The notes beneath the pieces were generated by a model. It searched no databases and was not told the DNA's origin. It saw nothing but the letters and a program-made list of their open reading frames with translations. Shown here piece by piece: positions 1 through 8,762 of a stretch of DNA of 64,000 nucleotides (its first letter is position 1; every line of letters begins with the position of its first letter). Position numbers and translations under genes: made by a program. This DNA is from Allobosea sp. 47.2.35 (GTDB taxonomy: Bacteria > Pseudomonadota > Alphaproteobacteria > Rhizobiales > Beijerinckiaceae): assembly GCF_024655635.1 (NCBI RefSeq), contig NZ_JANLGI010000017.1, positions 62,001 through 126,000 of the forward strand, written 5' to 3'.

Positions 1-371
1 GTGTCGCCGGGGCGCAGGAAGGCGAAGCAGGTCGTCGCGATCGCCGCCATGCCGGAGGCGAAGACGGCGCATTTCTCGGCTTCGTCCCAGATCGCCAGGC
101 GATCCTCGAGGATCTCCATGTTGGGGTGGTTGAAGCGCGAATAGACGAGGCCGGGCTTCTCGCCGGGCTTGGGCTGGCGCCGGCCGGAGGTGAAATCGAA
201 GAAGTCCTTGCCCTGCTGGGCATTCTCGAAAACGAAGGTCGAGGTCAGGAAGACCGGCGGCTTAAGCGAGCCTTCCGACATGGCCGGCGAATAGCCGAAG
301 CCCATCATCAGCGTCTCGGGATGGAGCTTGCGGTTGGCGATCCGGTCCTTGTGGTAGTTGTCTTCGCTCAT
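1..371 (-). CDS. PLP-dependent lyase, cystathionine gamma-synthase / methionine gamma-lyase family (C-terminus outside window)
   Basis: The first 123 residues are present; the gene runs off the left edge with no stop. The segment YSRFNHPN matches the phosphate-anchoring YSR..NPT region of Cys/Met-metabolism PLP enzymes, and FASGMAAI is the helix that follows it; the PLP lysine lies outside the window. Such enzymes catalyse gamma-elimination or replacement on sulfur amino acids in the cytoplasm. The ATG is preceded by AAGGGAG six bases upstream. It is divergent from an Lrp/AsnC regulator, an arrangement resembling Pseudomonas mdeA-mdeR (methionine gamma-lyase and its regulator), so methionine catabolism is the likeliest role. 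The exact substrate cannot be fixed from the fragment. Confidence 0.85.
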   Translation of the reverse strand, partial: MSEDNYHKDRIANRKLHPETLMMGFGYSPAMSEGSLKPPVFLTSTFVFENAQQGKDFFDFTSGRRQPKPGEKPGLVYSRFNHPNMEILEDRLAIWDEAEKCAVFASGMAAIATTCFAFLRPGD

Positions 372-474
372 GGCCGTCTCCCTTGCGATCCTGCAGCGCA
401 GGCCGGTTTCTGGCACCAGATTATTCCCATCATCGCGCCATTGCTTGGCCGATCAGCATCATCCTAATGTACGC

Positions 475-492
475 TGAGCAGCTTTCTGCTCA
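475..492. promoter_or_regulatory. Inverted repeat, candidate Lrp/AsnC operator
   Basis: TGAGCAG-N4-CTGCTCA is a perfect 7-bp-arm palindrome in the divergent region between the PLP lyase and the Lrp-type gene, ending 12 bp before the regulator's ATG. The position would allow autoregulation and control of the lyase. The symmetry is read directly; its use as an operator is inference. Confidence 0.45.
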
Positions 493-504
493 ATTTTGAC
501 AGGG

Positions 505-975
505 ATGGAGCATATCGTGCTCGACAGCATCGACCGCCGGATTCTCGCCGTGCTGCGCGAGGACGGACGCATCACCAACCAGGACCTGTCGCAGCGAGTC
601 GGGCTGTCGCCGACGCCGTGCCTCCGGCGCCTGAAGCGGTTGGAAGAAACCGGCGTCATCCAGGGCTATACGGCCGTCGTCGACCCCAAGGCCTATGGGC
701 TGCCCTTCAGCGTCTTCGTCTCGGTGCGACTGACCCAGCAGAACCAGGAGCAGATCGCCGAATTCGAGAAAGCCGTAGAAAGCTGGAGCGAGGTCGCCGA
801 ATGCTACCTCATGACCGGCTCGCAGGATTACCTGCTGCGCGTCGTCACCGACGGCATCGAGGGCTATGAGCGCTTCCTGAAGCAGAAGGCGACGCGGCTG
901 AAATGCATCCAGTCGGTCGAATCCAATTTCGCCCTGGCAACGATCAAGAAGCGCTCCGGCCTGCCGCCGATCTAG
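505..975 (+). CDS. Lrp/AsnC family transcriptional regulator
   Basis: A 156-residue protein of usual Lrp length. It has an N-terminal winged HTH (about residues 5-60, with LDSIDRRILAVLREDGR and SQRVGLSPTPCLRRLKRLE) followed by the RAM ligand-binding domain (about 65-150). These proteins form octamers that bind an amino acid and DNA. The ATG at 505 is chosen over an in-frame TTG at 496 because the HTH begins directly after it. It is divergent from the sulfur-amino-acid lyase, which it probably controls. A palindrome sits immediately upstream. Confidence 0.93.
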   Translation: MEHIVLDSIDRRILAVLREDGRITNQDLSQRVGLSPTPCLRRLKRLEETGVIQGYTAVVDPKAYGLPFSVFVSVRLTQQNQEQIAEFEKAVESWSEVAECYLMTGSQDYLLRVVTDGIEGYERFLKQKATRLKCIQSVESNFALATIKKRSGLPPI

Positions 976-981
976 AAGGCT

Positions 982-1866
982 TCAGCGGGCGCCGAACAGC
1001 TCGGCCTCCGCAGCCTTGGCCATGCCGCCCTGCTGATGCCCCACGCCGGGCACCACGACCTCGCGCCAGCGGAGCGTCACGCCGAGACGGTGCGCCTCAT
1101 CGCGAGCCGCGGCCATGAAATGCTCGCCGCGTGCGAAGCGGGTCGCGCCCTGCTCCTCGGCGCCACGGGATTTGTTGAGCTGGTGGTGATTAGGATCAAT
1201 GTCCTGATCACCGAGCATGACCAGCATCGGCTTGGCGAGGGCGCGGGCCAGCGTGGCATCAGTGGCAGGCGTGCCCCTCAGCGAATAGGGATAGGCGCGC
1301 TCACCGGACAGAACCGGCAGCGTGTAGTAGCCGGCGTTCGCGACCGCCGCTGTCGCGATGCGAGCCTCCGGCATCAGCATGACCATGCGATGCACGAACT
1401 GCGCGCCGGCCGAGTGCCCGAAAATCGTGTAGCTGTCCCCCGCGACGCGACCGCTGGCGCGGGCAGCGTCGAACAACCTCTCGATCAGGCTGAAGGTCCA
1501 TTTCGCCTTGTCGGCCGCGCCGCGCACCCCGCCCTGCTGGAAGCGGCGGCTCGGAAACTGATCCTTGTCGAAGCGCGGGGCCAGAACGAGGAAGCCGGCC
1601 CGGTCGGCTGCAGACTTCCAGGCATCGCGGGCGCCCTTCGCATTGCGGCCCATGCCGTGGACCGCGATCAGCAGCGGGCAAGGCTTGGCGGCACAAGCCG
1701 GCGGCGCATAGGTTGAAACTGCGACCGTCGCCGGCTGCAGATCAGTGTAGCTACCTTCGGCTGGTCCAGTCCCGACGAAAAGCGCCGACGTTTCGGCAGA
1801 AGCGGCGGAAGAGCCGAGGCCCAGCGCCAGCGCGACGACCACCGCTCCCTTGCCATGCCACTTCAT
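982..1866 (-). CDS. Secreted alpha/beta hydrolase
   Basis: 294 residues with a Sec signal peptide (hydrophobic stretch 8-22, likely cleavage after ASA at 24). The nucleophile elbow GHSAG places the catalytic Ser at about 152; HGMG near 70 is the oxyanion-loop region, and GDQDIDP and GVGHQ near the end supply Asp and His candidates. The fold resembles PHB-depolymerase-like and dienelactone-hydrolase-like esterases; the substrate is unknown. A strong AGGAG lies eight bases before the ATG, in the 12-bp gap after the upstream hydrolase gene, so the three hydrolases 4169-982 are probably one operon. Periplasmic location is inferred from the signal. Confidence 0.82.
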   Translation of the reverse strand: MKWHGKGAVVVALALGLGSSAASAETSALFVGTGPAEGSYTDLQPATVAVSTYAPPACAAKPCPLLIAVHGMGRNAKGARDAWKSAADRAGFLVLAPRFDKDQFPSRRFQQGGVRGAADKAKWTFSLIERLFDAARASGRVAGDSYTIFGHSAGAQFVHRMVMLMPEARIATAAVANAGYYTLPVLSGERAYPYSLRGTPATDATLARALAKPMLVMLGDQDIDPNHHQLNKSRGAEEQGATRFARGEHFMAAARDEAHRLGVTLRWREVVVPGVGHQQGGMAKAAEAELFGAR

Positions 1867-1878
1867 TCCGCCACTCCT

Positions 1879-2895
1879 CTAGCCGCCGCGATCCATGGCG
1901 CGGCGCACGACCTGCGTGACCTCGCTGTTGGACAGGAAGAGATCGTGGCGCAGCATGCTCCAGCCCCGGCCGGAAGTGTCGGCGACGCGCACACCCAGCG
2001 CTTCCAGCCGTGAGCGATCCGCAGCACCAGCGCGCGCGACGCCGCCGGCGATGCGGGCGGAGACGGCCAACGCCCGGTCGCCGGGATCGATGATCACGGT
2101 CATGCGCTGGGCGAGCGGCCCGAGCTTCTTCACCGTCTGCTCGAAGGCGTCGATATCGACATCGGGCGAGGCCAGCACGACCGAACCGATCCGGGCGTAG
2201 ATCTCCTGGGAATCGCGCAGCTCGCGCAGGCCTTCCAGCGTCAGGAAGGTTCCCATCGAATGGGCGACGATATGGATGCGGCCGACCGTCGGGTTGGCGA
2301 CAAGCGCCTGCAGCGACTGGACGAAACCGTCGCGCGACCAGAGCGCGCTTTCCCGGTCGTAGGCGTAGTCGAACAGCTTGCCGCCGGAGGGCCAGGTGAA
2401 CAGCGCCGTGCGGCCCTGGAACTCCAGCGAATGCGAGAGCTGGCCAGCGCTGCGGGCGGCCGTCTCGAAGGTCTCGTTGAAGCCGTGGATGTAGAGCAGG
2501 ACATCGCGCCCGTTCACAGCGTCCGAGAAGGCGCGCGCCGCATCCCCCGATGTCTCGCGCGAAACACCGAGCACCGCCCAATCGCCGCTCACAGCGGAGG
2601 AGACCCGGCCCGAAATGCCGCGTCCGGGCGGCGACAATCTGACCTCGGCAAAGGTCAGCGGGCCGCGATCCGTGTTGAAATAGGGTGTGGCATTGCCGGT
2701 CGACCGGCGCGTCGTCATGACGAGCAGCCGCGGGTCCTTGCCGAGCGCCGAGGTGTCGGCGCGCTCGGGCTCGGAAAAGGGCGACACGCTCGCCTCACTC
2801 TGCGCGCAAGCCGCGAGGCCGAGCGGCAAGAACGCGGCGAGGGCCAGCGAACGGCATGAAAAGGCGCGCCTTGTAACGGGCATTGAGACAGGCAT
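1879..2895 (-). CDS. Lipoprotein alpha/beta hydrolase, DUF900 family
   Basis: 338 residues. The N-terminus has basic residues, a hydrophobic core and the lipobox LGLAAC, so the mature protein should be lipid-anchored at the Cys; the residue after it is not Asp, compatible with the outer membrane. The domain carries LLYIHGFNETFE and the nucleophile motif AHSMG (DUF900, esterase-like). It is a diverged tandem paralogue of the next gene upstream: both share IHGFN/VHGYN, TWPSGG/TWPSRG and the YDRESA segment. An in-frame ATG at 2883 is an alternative start that leaves the lipobox intact. Substrate unknown. Confidence 0.8.
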   Translation of the reverse strand: MPVSMPVTRRAFSCRSLALAAFLPLGLAACAQSEASVSPFSEPERADTSALGKDPRLLVMTTRRSTGNATPYFNTDRGPLTFAEVRLSPPGRGISGRVSSAVSGDWAVLGVSRETSGDAARAFSDAVNGRDVLLYIHGFNETFETAARSAGQLSHSLEFQGRTALFTWPSGGKLFDYAYDRESALWSRDGFVQSLQALVANPTVGRIHIVAHSMGTFLTLEGLRELRDSQEIYARIGSVVLASPDVDIDAFEQTVKKLGPLAQRMTVIIDPGDRALAVSARIAGGVARAGAADRSRLEALGVRVADTSGRGWSMLRHDLFLSNSEVTQVVRRAMDRGG

Positions 2896-3017
2896 CCGGT
2901 CAGAATGTGAGGGGCCGAACTGGCAGCCGCACCTCTAAAGGCAGGGCAAGGCGGCCAGAATGGGGCAGGGCTGCCGCGGCCTGCACGCAGTTGCGCAGGC
3001 GTTGCATGGAAGCGACA

Positions 3018-4169
3018 TCACTGCGCCGCGCCGGAGATGATCGTGATCGGCGCGGTAACAACAAGCCCGACGGTCGAGCCGACCGTGCCCATGACGCCGC
3101 CAGCGATATCGCCGACCCTGTCGCCGAATTGCGGCCCGGCGAAGCCGATGCCCTTGTCCTGCTGCAGCCTTTGGCCGATGAGCTGCACGACCTTCGGCGA
3201 GGACGCGAATTTCGCGTGGTTGAGGCTGTCGCCCGAGGAGACCTCGGACAGGTCGATCAGCTTCACGCCGAGCTTCTCCAGCTCCGCGATCGTTTCGGTG
3301 TCCTTGCTCGACACCGCGCCCAACCGCTTCTTGTCGCCGGCGAAGCGCCGCGAGAAATCGAGCGCCCGGTCGTCGGCCGAGACGAAAACCGTTATCGGCC
3401 GCCGGATTTCGCGCATCTGCGTCTTGAATACGTCGAGATCGACGTCGGGCGCCGCGAGCATGACGTCGCGCAGCTTGCCGCCGAAGGCGCCGTCGCCACG
3501 GATCGCGGCCTGCCGAAGCGTCTCCAGCGTCAGCAGCGTGCCCATGGAATGGGCGAGAATGTCCATCCGTGACGGACCGAGATCGCGGGCGATGGCGCGC
3601 AGGTTCGCTTCGAGGAAATCGCGGGAGTAGAAGGCGCTTTCGCGATCATAGGGATAGGCCAGCAATTGGCCGCGCGAGGGCCAGGTGAACAGCACCGGCA
3701 CGCCCTTGAAGCCGGAATCATAGACGATCTGGGCGAAACGATAGACTGAATCGGCGAAATTGGTGTTGTAGCCGTGGACGAAGACCAGCACGTCGCGCTG
3801 GGAAGCCGGCCGCCGCGCCAATTCCTTGCGCACGTCGGAAACGACAGGAGCGAGGTCGAGCTTCTGGAGATTGGTCGCGGTGAAGTGCTTCGCGGGATCG
3901 CCCGGGCCTGAGTCGGGCAGCTCCAGGTTGCCGGACTTGTGGACGAGCGGCACGGTGATGTCGAGGCGGGCGAAGGAGAGCTTGGGCCCGCGCTCGCCGC
4001 TGAAATAGACCGGCTGCTCCGAGGCCTCGCGCGTCGTCGCGACATAAATCTGAACGGTCCCCGCGACGTCCGCCTTGGGGGTCTGGCTCAGTTCCAGCAC
4101 GCGCGGCGTGCCGCAGGCCGCGAGCGCCAGCGGGAGGAACAGGGCCAACAGGAAAACACGAAGCCGCAT
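3018..4169 (-). CDS. Lipoprotein alpha/beta hydrolase, DUF900 family (paralogue)
   Basis: 383 residues from the ATG at 4169, chosen because it gives a short lipoprotein signal ending LALAAC; upstream in-frame starts (TTG 4190, ATG 4184 and 4181) would add a few residues with no better ribosome site. The core has VFVHGYNTNF, TWPSRGQLLAYPYDRESA and the nucleophile elbow AHSMG. The glycine/alanine-rich C-terminal tail (about 345-383: IGFAGPQFGDRVGDIAGG onward) looks amphipathic and is absent from the neighbouring paralogue. It probably acts on an ester or lipid in the periplasm or at the outer membrane; the substrate is unknown. Confidence 0.8.
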   Translation of the reverse strand: MRLRVFLLALFLPLALAACGTPRVLELSQTPKADVAGTVQIYVATTREASEQPVYFSGERGPKLSFARLDITVPLVHKSGNLELPDSGPGDPAKHFTATNLQKLDLAPVVSDVRKELARRPASQRDVLVFVHGYNTNFADSVYRFAQIVYDSGFKGVPVLFTWPSRGQLLAYPYDRESAFYSRDFLEANLRAIARDLGPSRMDILAHSMGTLLTLETLRQAAIRGDGAFGGKLRDVMLAAPDVDLDVFKTQMREIRRPITVFVSADDRALDFSRRFAGDKKRLGAVSSKDTETIAELEKLGVKLIDLSEVSSGDSLNHAKFASSPKVVQLIGQRLQQDKGIGFAGPQFGDRVGDIAGGVMGTVGSTVGLVVTAPITIISGAAQ

Positions 4170-4301
4170 CGCCACGCACATCATCGCCAAGTCGTCTCAT
4201 TGCAACGGCGAATTCACAAGATGCGCGCATGACACAGTGATGAAGCAAGTGAAGCGCGCGGACGCCTTGTCGCCCGCTCCCGCGACTTGCTAACTGGGGG
4301 C

Positions 4302-5288
4302 ATGGTCGACAGCAGCTCTCCAGCCGATCCGCTCGGCGACGCGATCCTCGCCGGCGAGCGCGCGGCTTTGGCGCGTGCGATCACCTTGGCTGAATCGCGC
4401 CGCGCCGACCATCGCGAGCGGGCGCAGACCCTGATCCAGCGGCTGCTCCCGCATACCGGCCGCGCCATCCGGGTCGGGATCACCGGCGTGCCCGGCGTCG
4501 GCAAATCGACCACCATCGACGCTCTGGGCACCTATCTGACGGAAAAAGGCCACAAGGTCGCGGTGCTCGCCGTCGACCCGTCCTCGACCCGCACCGGCGG
4601 CTCGATCCTCGGCGACAAGACGCGGATGGCCCGGCTCGCGATCGATCCGAACGCCTATATCCGCCCCTCGCCGTCCTCGGGCACACTCGGCGGCGTTGCC
4701 GCCAAAACGCGCGAGACGATGCTGCTCTGCGAGGCCGCCGGCTTTGACGTGATCCTGGTCGAGACGGTCGGCGTCGGCCAATCCGAGACCGCCGTCGCCG
4801 ATCTCACCGATTTCTTCCTCGTGCTGATGCTGCCCAATGCCGGCGACGAATTGCAGGGTATCAAGAAGGGCATCATCGAGCTCGCCGACATGATCGCGGT
4901 CAACAAGGCCGACGGTGACGGCGCGACGCCTGCCCGCGCGGCGGCGGCCCAGTACAAGGCTGCCCTGCATATCCTGGCGCCGGCCTCGCCGCTGTGGAGC
5001 ACACCGGTCGTGACGATCTCGGGATTGACCGGACTCGGGCTCGATGGGCTGTGGTCGAAGATCGAGGCGCATCGCGCTCGCTTCGAAGCCAAGGGCCTGA
5101 TCGCCGAGAAGCGCCGCAAGCAGGACGTGAAATGGATGTGGGCGATGGTGCAGGATCGGCTGCAGGCCAGGCTCCGGCATGACCCCGCCCTGAAGGCCCG
5201 GACACCGGAGCTTGAAGCCGCCGTCGCAGCAGGCCGCCTGCCCCCGACATCCGCGGCGGACGAGATCGCGCGGGCGCTGGGGTTGTAG
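4302..5288 (+). CDS. meaB: MeaB/ArgK-type G3E GTPase, methylmalonyl-CoA mutase chaperone
   Basis: 328 residues. P-loop GVPGVGKST near 64-72, switch region [27 protein letters not shown] (Walker B/switch II) and NKAD base-recognition motif. MeaB-type GTPases protect and reload adenosylcobalamin-dependent methylmalonyl-CoA mutase. The ATG at 4302 is chosen with GGGGG directly before it; the in-frame TTG at 4287 adds only five residues. No mutase gene is in this window, so the partner must be encoded elsewhere. Confident in family; the assignment to methylmalonyl-CoA rather than another B12-dependent mutase is by homology. Confidence 0.92.
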   Translation: MVDSSSPADPLGDAILAGERAALARAITLAESRRADHRERAQTLIQRLLPHTGRAIRVGITGVPGVGKSTTIDALGTYLTEKGHKVAVLAVDPSSTRTGGSILGDKTRMARLAIDPNAYIRPSPSSGTLGGVAAKTRETMLLCEAAGFDVILVETVGVGQSETAVADLTDFFLVLMLPNAGDELQGIKKGIIELADMIAVNKADGDGATPARAAAAQYKAALHILAPASPLWSTPVVTISGLTGLGLDGLWSKIEAHRARFEAKGLIAEKRRKQDVKWMWAMVQDRLQARLRHDPALKARTPELEAAVAAGRLPPTSAADEIARALGL

Positions 5289-5373
5289 CGATCGCGCCGC
5301 GCGCCATGGTCTCAGATCGGCACAGCCGAAGCTGGCACAGCGCTTGATCCGCGCCAGCCGAACAGGAGCTTCC

Positions 5374-6744
5374 ATGGTGCTTTCCCGACGCAGCGTGCTG
5401 GCGATGGGCCTTTTCGGCACGGCCTCTGCCGTTCTGCCCGCCTCTGCACAGTCGCGCGGCACGGCTGCGGGTCCACTCGGCCATCTCGGGCTGGATGCCG
5501 GCCAGTTGGGGCTGCGGCCCGGCGTAACCGAGGATCAGTCGCGGCAACTTCAGGCCGTCCTGAAGCAGGCCACGGCGCGTGGAGCGCCACTCCTGCTGCC
5601 GCCCGGCCGCTACCGGGTCGGTGGTGTGGCCCTCCCCGAGAATGCACGGATCATCGGCGTACCCGGCGAAACGCATCTCGTCACAGCCAATGGCCAGCCC
5701 CTGCTGATCGCCCGCAATCTCGGCCGGGCCGAACTCACCGGCCTGGGCTTCGACGGGCTCGACATTCCCTCGGCCCAGCGCAGCGGGTTGCTGACGGCGG
5801 AGAATGTCGGCGAACTCACGATTTCCGGCTGTGCCTTCGTCAAGGCCGGCTCGGTTGGATTGACGCTCGACCGCTGCGGCGGGCGCGTCACGGCGAACCG
5901 CTTCGGCGACATGCGGGATGCCGCCCTGTTCGCCATCGATTCGAAGGGCCTCACCGTCGAGCAGAACCGGGTCGAGGATTGCGGCAATAACGGCATCCAG
6001 GTCTGGCGCAGTCAGGTGGGCGACGACGGATCGATCGTGCGCGGCAACCATGTCATGCGCATCCGCACCGATGGCGGCGGCAGCGGGCAGAACGGCAACG
6101 GCATCAGCGTCTTCCGTGCCGGCGGCGTCATCATCGAGGGCAACCAGTTGCGCGACTGCGCGCTGAGCTTCATCCGCAACAATTCCGGCTCGGGCGTTCA
6201 GATCCTCGGCAATCAGGGGCGGCGCTGCGGCGAGGTCGCTCTCTACAGCGAATTCGCCTTCGAAGGCGCCATCATCGCCAACAACCATGTCGAGGACTGC
6301 GCGTCGGGCGCCTCCATGACCAATCTCGACCAGGGCGGGCGCATGGCGGTCTGCGCCAACAACATCATCCGCCGGGCGACACGCAAGGCCGTGCCCTACG
6401 GCAAGGACCCGGTCGGCGGCTATGGCATCCATGTCGAGGCGGAAGCGGCGGTGACCGGCAATGTCATCGAGGATGCCAGCGATATCGGCATCGCGCTCGG
6501 ATGGTCCTGGGGCATGCGCAATCTTGCCGCTACCGGCAATGTCATCCGCAAGACCGGGATCGGCGTCTCAGTCTCGCTGGTGCCGAAGGAGCGTAACGCG
6601 CTGATCGCCAACAACGTCATCGCCGAGGCCCGCGACGGCGCCGTGATCGGCACCGAATACGGGAAACCCGTCACCGGCGACCTGACGAAGGCCCCCGACA
6701 GCAGGGCCTCCGGGATCGTGGTCGCGAACAACGCGGTGCGTTGA
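5374..6744 (+). CDS. Tat-exported right-handed beta-helix protein (TIGR03808-type)
   Basis: 456 residues. The N-terminus SRRSVLAMGLFG with an ASA cleavage site is a twin-arginine (Tat) signal, so the protein should be exported folded. From about residue 90 it is built from pectate-lyase-like coils rich in N-x-I/V patterns (VTANRFGD, LTVEQNRVEDCGNNGIQV, GNHVMRI, IIEGNQLRDC, IANNHVEDC, VTGNVIEDASDIG), typical of parallel beta-helices. It matches the alphaproteobacterial twin-arg repetitive family TIGR03808. AGGAG six bases upstream supports the ATG at 5374. Function unknown; polysaccharide binding or lyase activity is possible but no catalytic residues can be assigned. Confidence 0.85.
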   Translation: MVLSRRSVLAMGLFGTASAVLPASAQSRGTAAGPLGHLGLDAGQLGLRPGVTEDQSRQLQAVLKQATARGAPLLLPPGRYRVGGVALPENARIIGVPGETHLVTANGQPLLIARNLGRAELTGLGFDGLDIPSAQRSGLLTAENVGELTISGCAFVKAGSVGLTLDRCGGRVTANRFGDMRDAALFAIDSKGLTVEQNRVEDCGNNGIQVWRSQVGDDGSIVRGNHVMRIRTDGGGSGQNGNGISVFRAGGVIIEGNQLRDCALSFIRNNSGSGVQILGNQGRRCGEVALYSEFAFEGAIIANNHVEDCASGASMTNLDQGGRMAVCANNIIRRATRKAVPYGKDPVGGYGIHVEAEAAVTGNVIEDASDIGIALGWSWGMRNLAATGNVIRKTGIGVSVSLVPKERNALIANNVIAEARDGAVIGTEYGKPVTGDLTKAPDSRASGIVVANNAVR

Positions 6745-6751
6745 ACCCGGA

Positions 6752-7747
6752 TCAGGCCGGCGCGCGGATGCGCCCGACCTCGATGCCATTCCAGTTCTTC
6801 AGCACGGTTTCGCGCAGCGGCGCGAAGGCCGCCTGCGTGGCGTCGTCCATCGGCAGGAAGCGCGCAATCAGGGCACCGAGAGCGATCTCGGCGGCGCGGC
6901 CGGCGCCGTCATCGCATTTCAGGGCGATGCCGTAGCCAAGCTCCGGCAGCGCGGCGCAATAGACGCCTTCGGCCCCGGTCTTGGTGAAGGCGCGCTCACC
7001 CAGCAGATCCATCAGGCGGGTGTCGTAACGGCCCGTGCCGGCGACCATGAAGGGATGGGCCGCCGCCGCCGCGCGAATACGCGCCGCCGCCTTCGCCCGC
7101 TCCGGCCCGAAGCCGCGGCCGGTGCCGAAGCGGGCGAAGCCCAGCGCCAGCGCCGAAAGCGGTACGGCATAGGACGGGATCGAGCAGCCATCGATGCCCA
7201 TGCGGTCGACACTGTGCGCGGCGCCGGTCACCGCCTCCAGCGCGCCGCGCACGGCCTGCTGTACCGGGTGGCCCGCCGTCACATAGCCCTTCGGATCTTC
7301 GTCCATGTTGCAGGACAGGCAGACGAAGCCGGCATGCTTGCCGGAGCAGTTGTTGTTGAGGGCGCTGGGCTCGGCGCCCGATTTCGCCAGGGCGCGGGAA
7401 ACCAGCTCGTTCGACGGCCAATGCGCGCCGCATTCGAGGCAGCCGGCATCGCGGCCGGCCTTGCGCAGCATCCCGAGCGAGGTCTCGGCATGGAGCGGCT
7501 CGCCGGAATGCGAGGAAACGGCGAGCGCGATCTCGGCCGCGGTCAGCCCGTAGCGGTCGGCGGCGCCGCTCTCGATCAGCGGCAGGCCCTGGATCGCCTT
7601 GACGGCCGAGCGCGGGAAGACCGGGCGCTCGACATCGCCGACGGAGAACACCACGCCGCCATCGGCATCGACGACGATCGCCGCGCCGCGATGGCGCGAT
7701 TCGACGACATTGCCGCGCGTGACCTCGGCGAGAACAGGGTTTTCCAT
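6752..7747 (-). CDS. Class 3 L-asparaginase (Rhizobium etli type II family)
   Basis: 331 residues. It hydrolyses asparagine to aspartate and ammonia. The Ser-x-x-Lys pair RSAVKAIQ gives S47/K50, NNCSGKH gives C134/K137 and IDGCS gives C188; these match, shifted by one, the S48/K51 and the C135/K138/C189 metal site of R. etli ReAV. The start is ATG 7747 rather than 7759: GGAGG (7753-7757) overlaps the upstream ATG and stands five bases before the one at 7747, so only the second is properly spaced. It is divergent from the formamidase-like hydrolase. No signal peptide, so cytoplasmic. Confidence 0.92.
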   Translation of the reverse strand: MENPVLAEVTRGNVVESRHRGAAIVVDADGGVVFSVGDVERPVFPRSAVKAIQGLPLIESGAADRYGLTAAEIALAVSSHSGEPLHAETSLGMLRKAGRDAGCLECGAHWPSNELVSRALAKSGAEPSALNNNCSGKHAGFVCLSCNMDEDPKGYVTAGHPVQQAVRGALEAVTGAAHSVDRMGIDGCSIPSYAVPLSALALGFARFGTGRGFGPERAKAAARIRAAAAAHPFMVAGTGRYDTRLMDLLGERAFTKTGAEGVYCAALPELGYGIALKCDDGAGRAAEIALGALIARFLPMDDATQAAFAPLRETVLKNWNGIEVGRIRAPA

Positions 7748-7884
7748 GGCGACCTCCATTGCCCATTGCGATGGGCTTGCCGCCTTTTGGCGCCGGAGCA
7801 GGGTCCTGTCAAAAGCGCTGGCGCGAAGCGCGCCGGGCTGCCACGGTGCGGCCCAAGACCCAGCCCTTCAGCGATGGAAGACCG

Positions 7885-8709
7885 ATGTCGCCGGACTACG
7901 AGAGTGAATACAACAACCGCGCCCGCGTGCCGGAACATCCGGGAATCATCGCCGGCTGGCAGGCCGATGCCGCCGCCTATCGCAGCGAGGCGCTATGCGA
8001 GCTCGATGTCTCCTATGGCGAGGGCGAGCGGCAAGCCTATGACCTGTTCAAGCCCGAGACGATCCGCGGCAACGCGCTGGTGATGTTCATCCATGGCGGC
8101 TACTGGCAGGCGCTCGACCGCAGCTATTTCTCCCATATGGCGCGCGGGCTGAACCGGCTCGGCCTGCCGGTCGCGGTCGTCGGCTACGATCTCTGCCCGC
8201 AGGTCCATCTCGGCCATATCGTCTGGGAGTTGCAGCAGGCGGCAGCGGCACTGTGGCGTCGCTTCGGCCTGCCGGTCGTCGCGTCCGGCCATTCCGCCGG
8301 CGGCCATCTCAGCGCCTGCACGCTCGCGACCGACTGGAAGAATGTCGATCCCGACCTGCCGGACCAGCTCGTGCCGGCCGCTTACGGCATCTCCGGACTC
8401 TACAATCTGAAGCCCCTGACCGAGACCAGCATCAACAAGGCGCTGAATCTCGATATGGCGGCGGCGGAGCTGGAAAGCCCACTGTTCTGGCCAGCCCCCT
8501 CACGATTGACGATGGATGCCGTGGTCGGCGGCGCCGAGAGCGACGAGTATCACAGGCAGAGCCGCCGGCTCGTCGACGTCTGGGGGCTGGAAGGCGTGAC
8601 GACGCGCTACGAGGAGGTCCCCGGCGCCAACCATTTCACCGTGATCGCCGGGCTGACAGACCCGGAGAACGCGATGACACGACGGATCGCCGCGCTCGCC
8701 GGCGCTTGA
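7885..8709 (+). CDS. Alpha/beta hydrolase, kynurenine formamidase-like
   Basis: 274 residues. HGGYW (70-74) is the oxyanion-hole motif and GHSAGG gives nucleophile Ser137; the late NHFTV supplies the catalytic His. This pattern is that of the arylformamidase/KFase branch of the hormone-sensitive-lipase-like fold, which converts N-formylkynurenine to kynurenine. No other kynurenine gene is adjacent, so activity on another formamide or carbamate is possible. ATG 7885 is preceded by GGAAG six bases upstream; the longer frame from TTG 7759 crosses the divergent promoter and is not used. It is followed by the RAM-domain gene after 53 bp. Confidence 0.83.
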   Translation: MSPDYESEYNNRARVPEHPGIIAGWQADAAAYRSEALCELDVSYGEGERQAYDLFKPETIRGNALVMFIHGGYWQALDRSYFSHMARGLNRLGLPVAVVGYDLCPQVHLGHIVWELQQAAAALWRRFGLPVVASGHSAGGHLSACTLATDWKNVDPDLPDQLVPAAYGISGLYNLKPLTETSINKALNLDMAAAELESPLFWPAPSRLTMDAVVGGAESDEYHRQSRRLVDVWGLEGVTTRYEEVPGANHFTVIAGLTDPENAMTRRIAALAGA

Positions 8710-8762
8710 TCTTTCCACGCCAGGGATTCTATCCAGACCGCATCAGAGTTTCGGAGCGCGCG

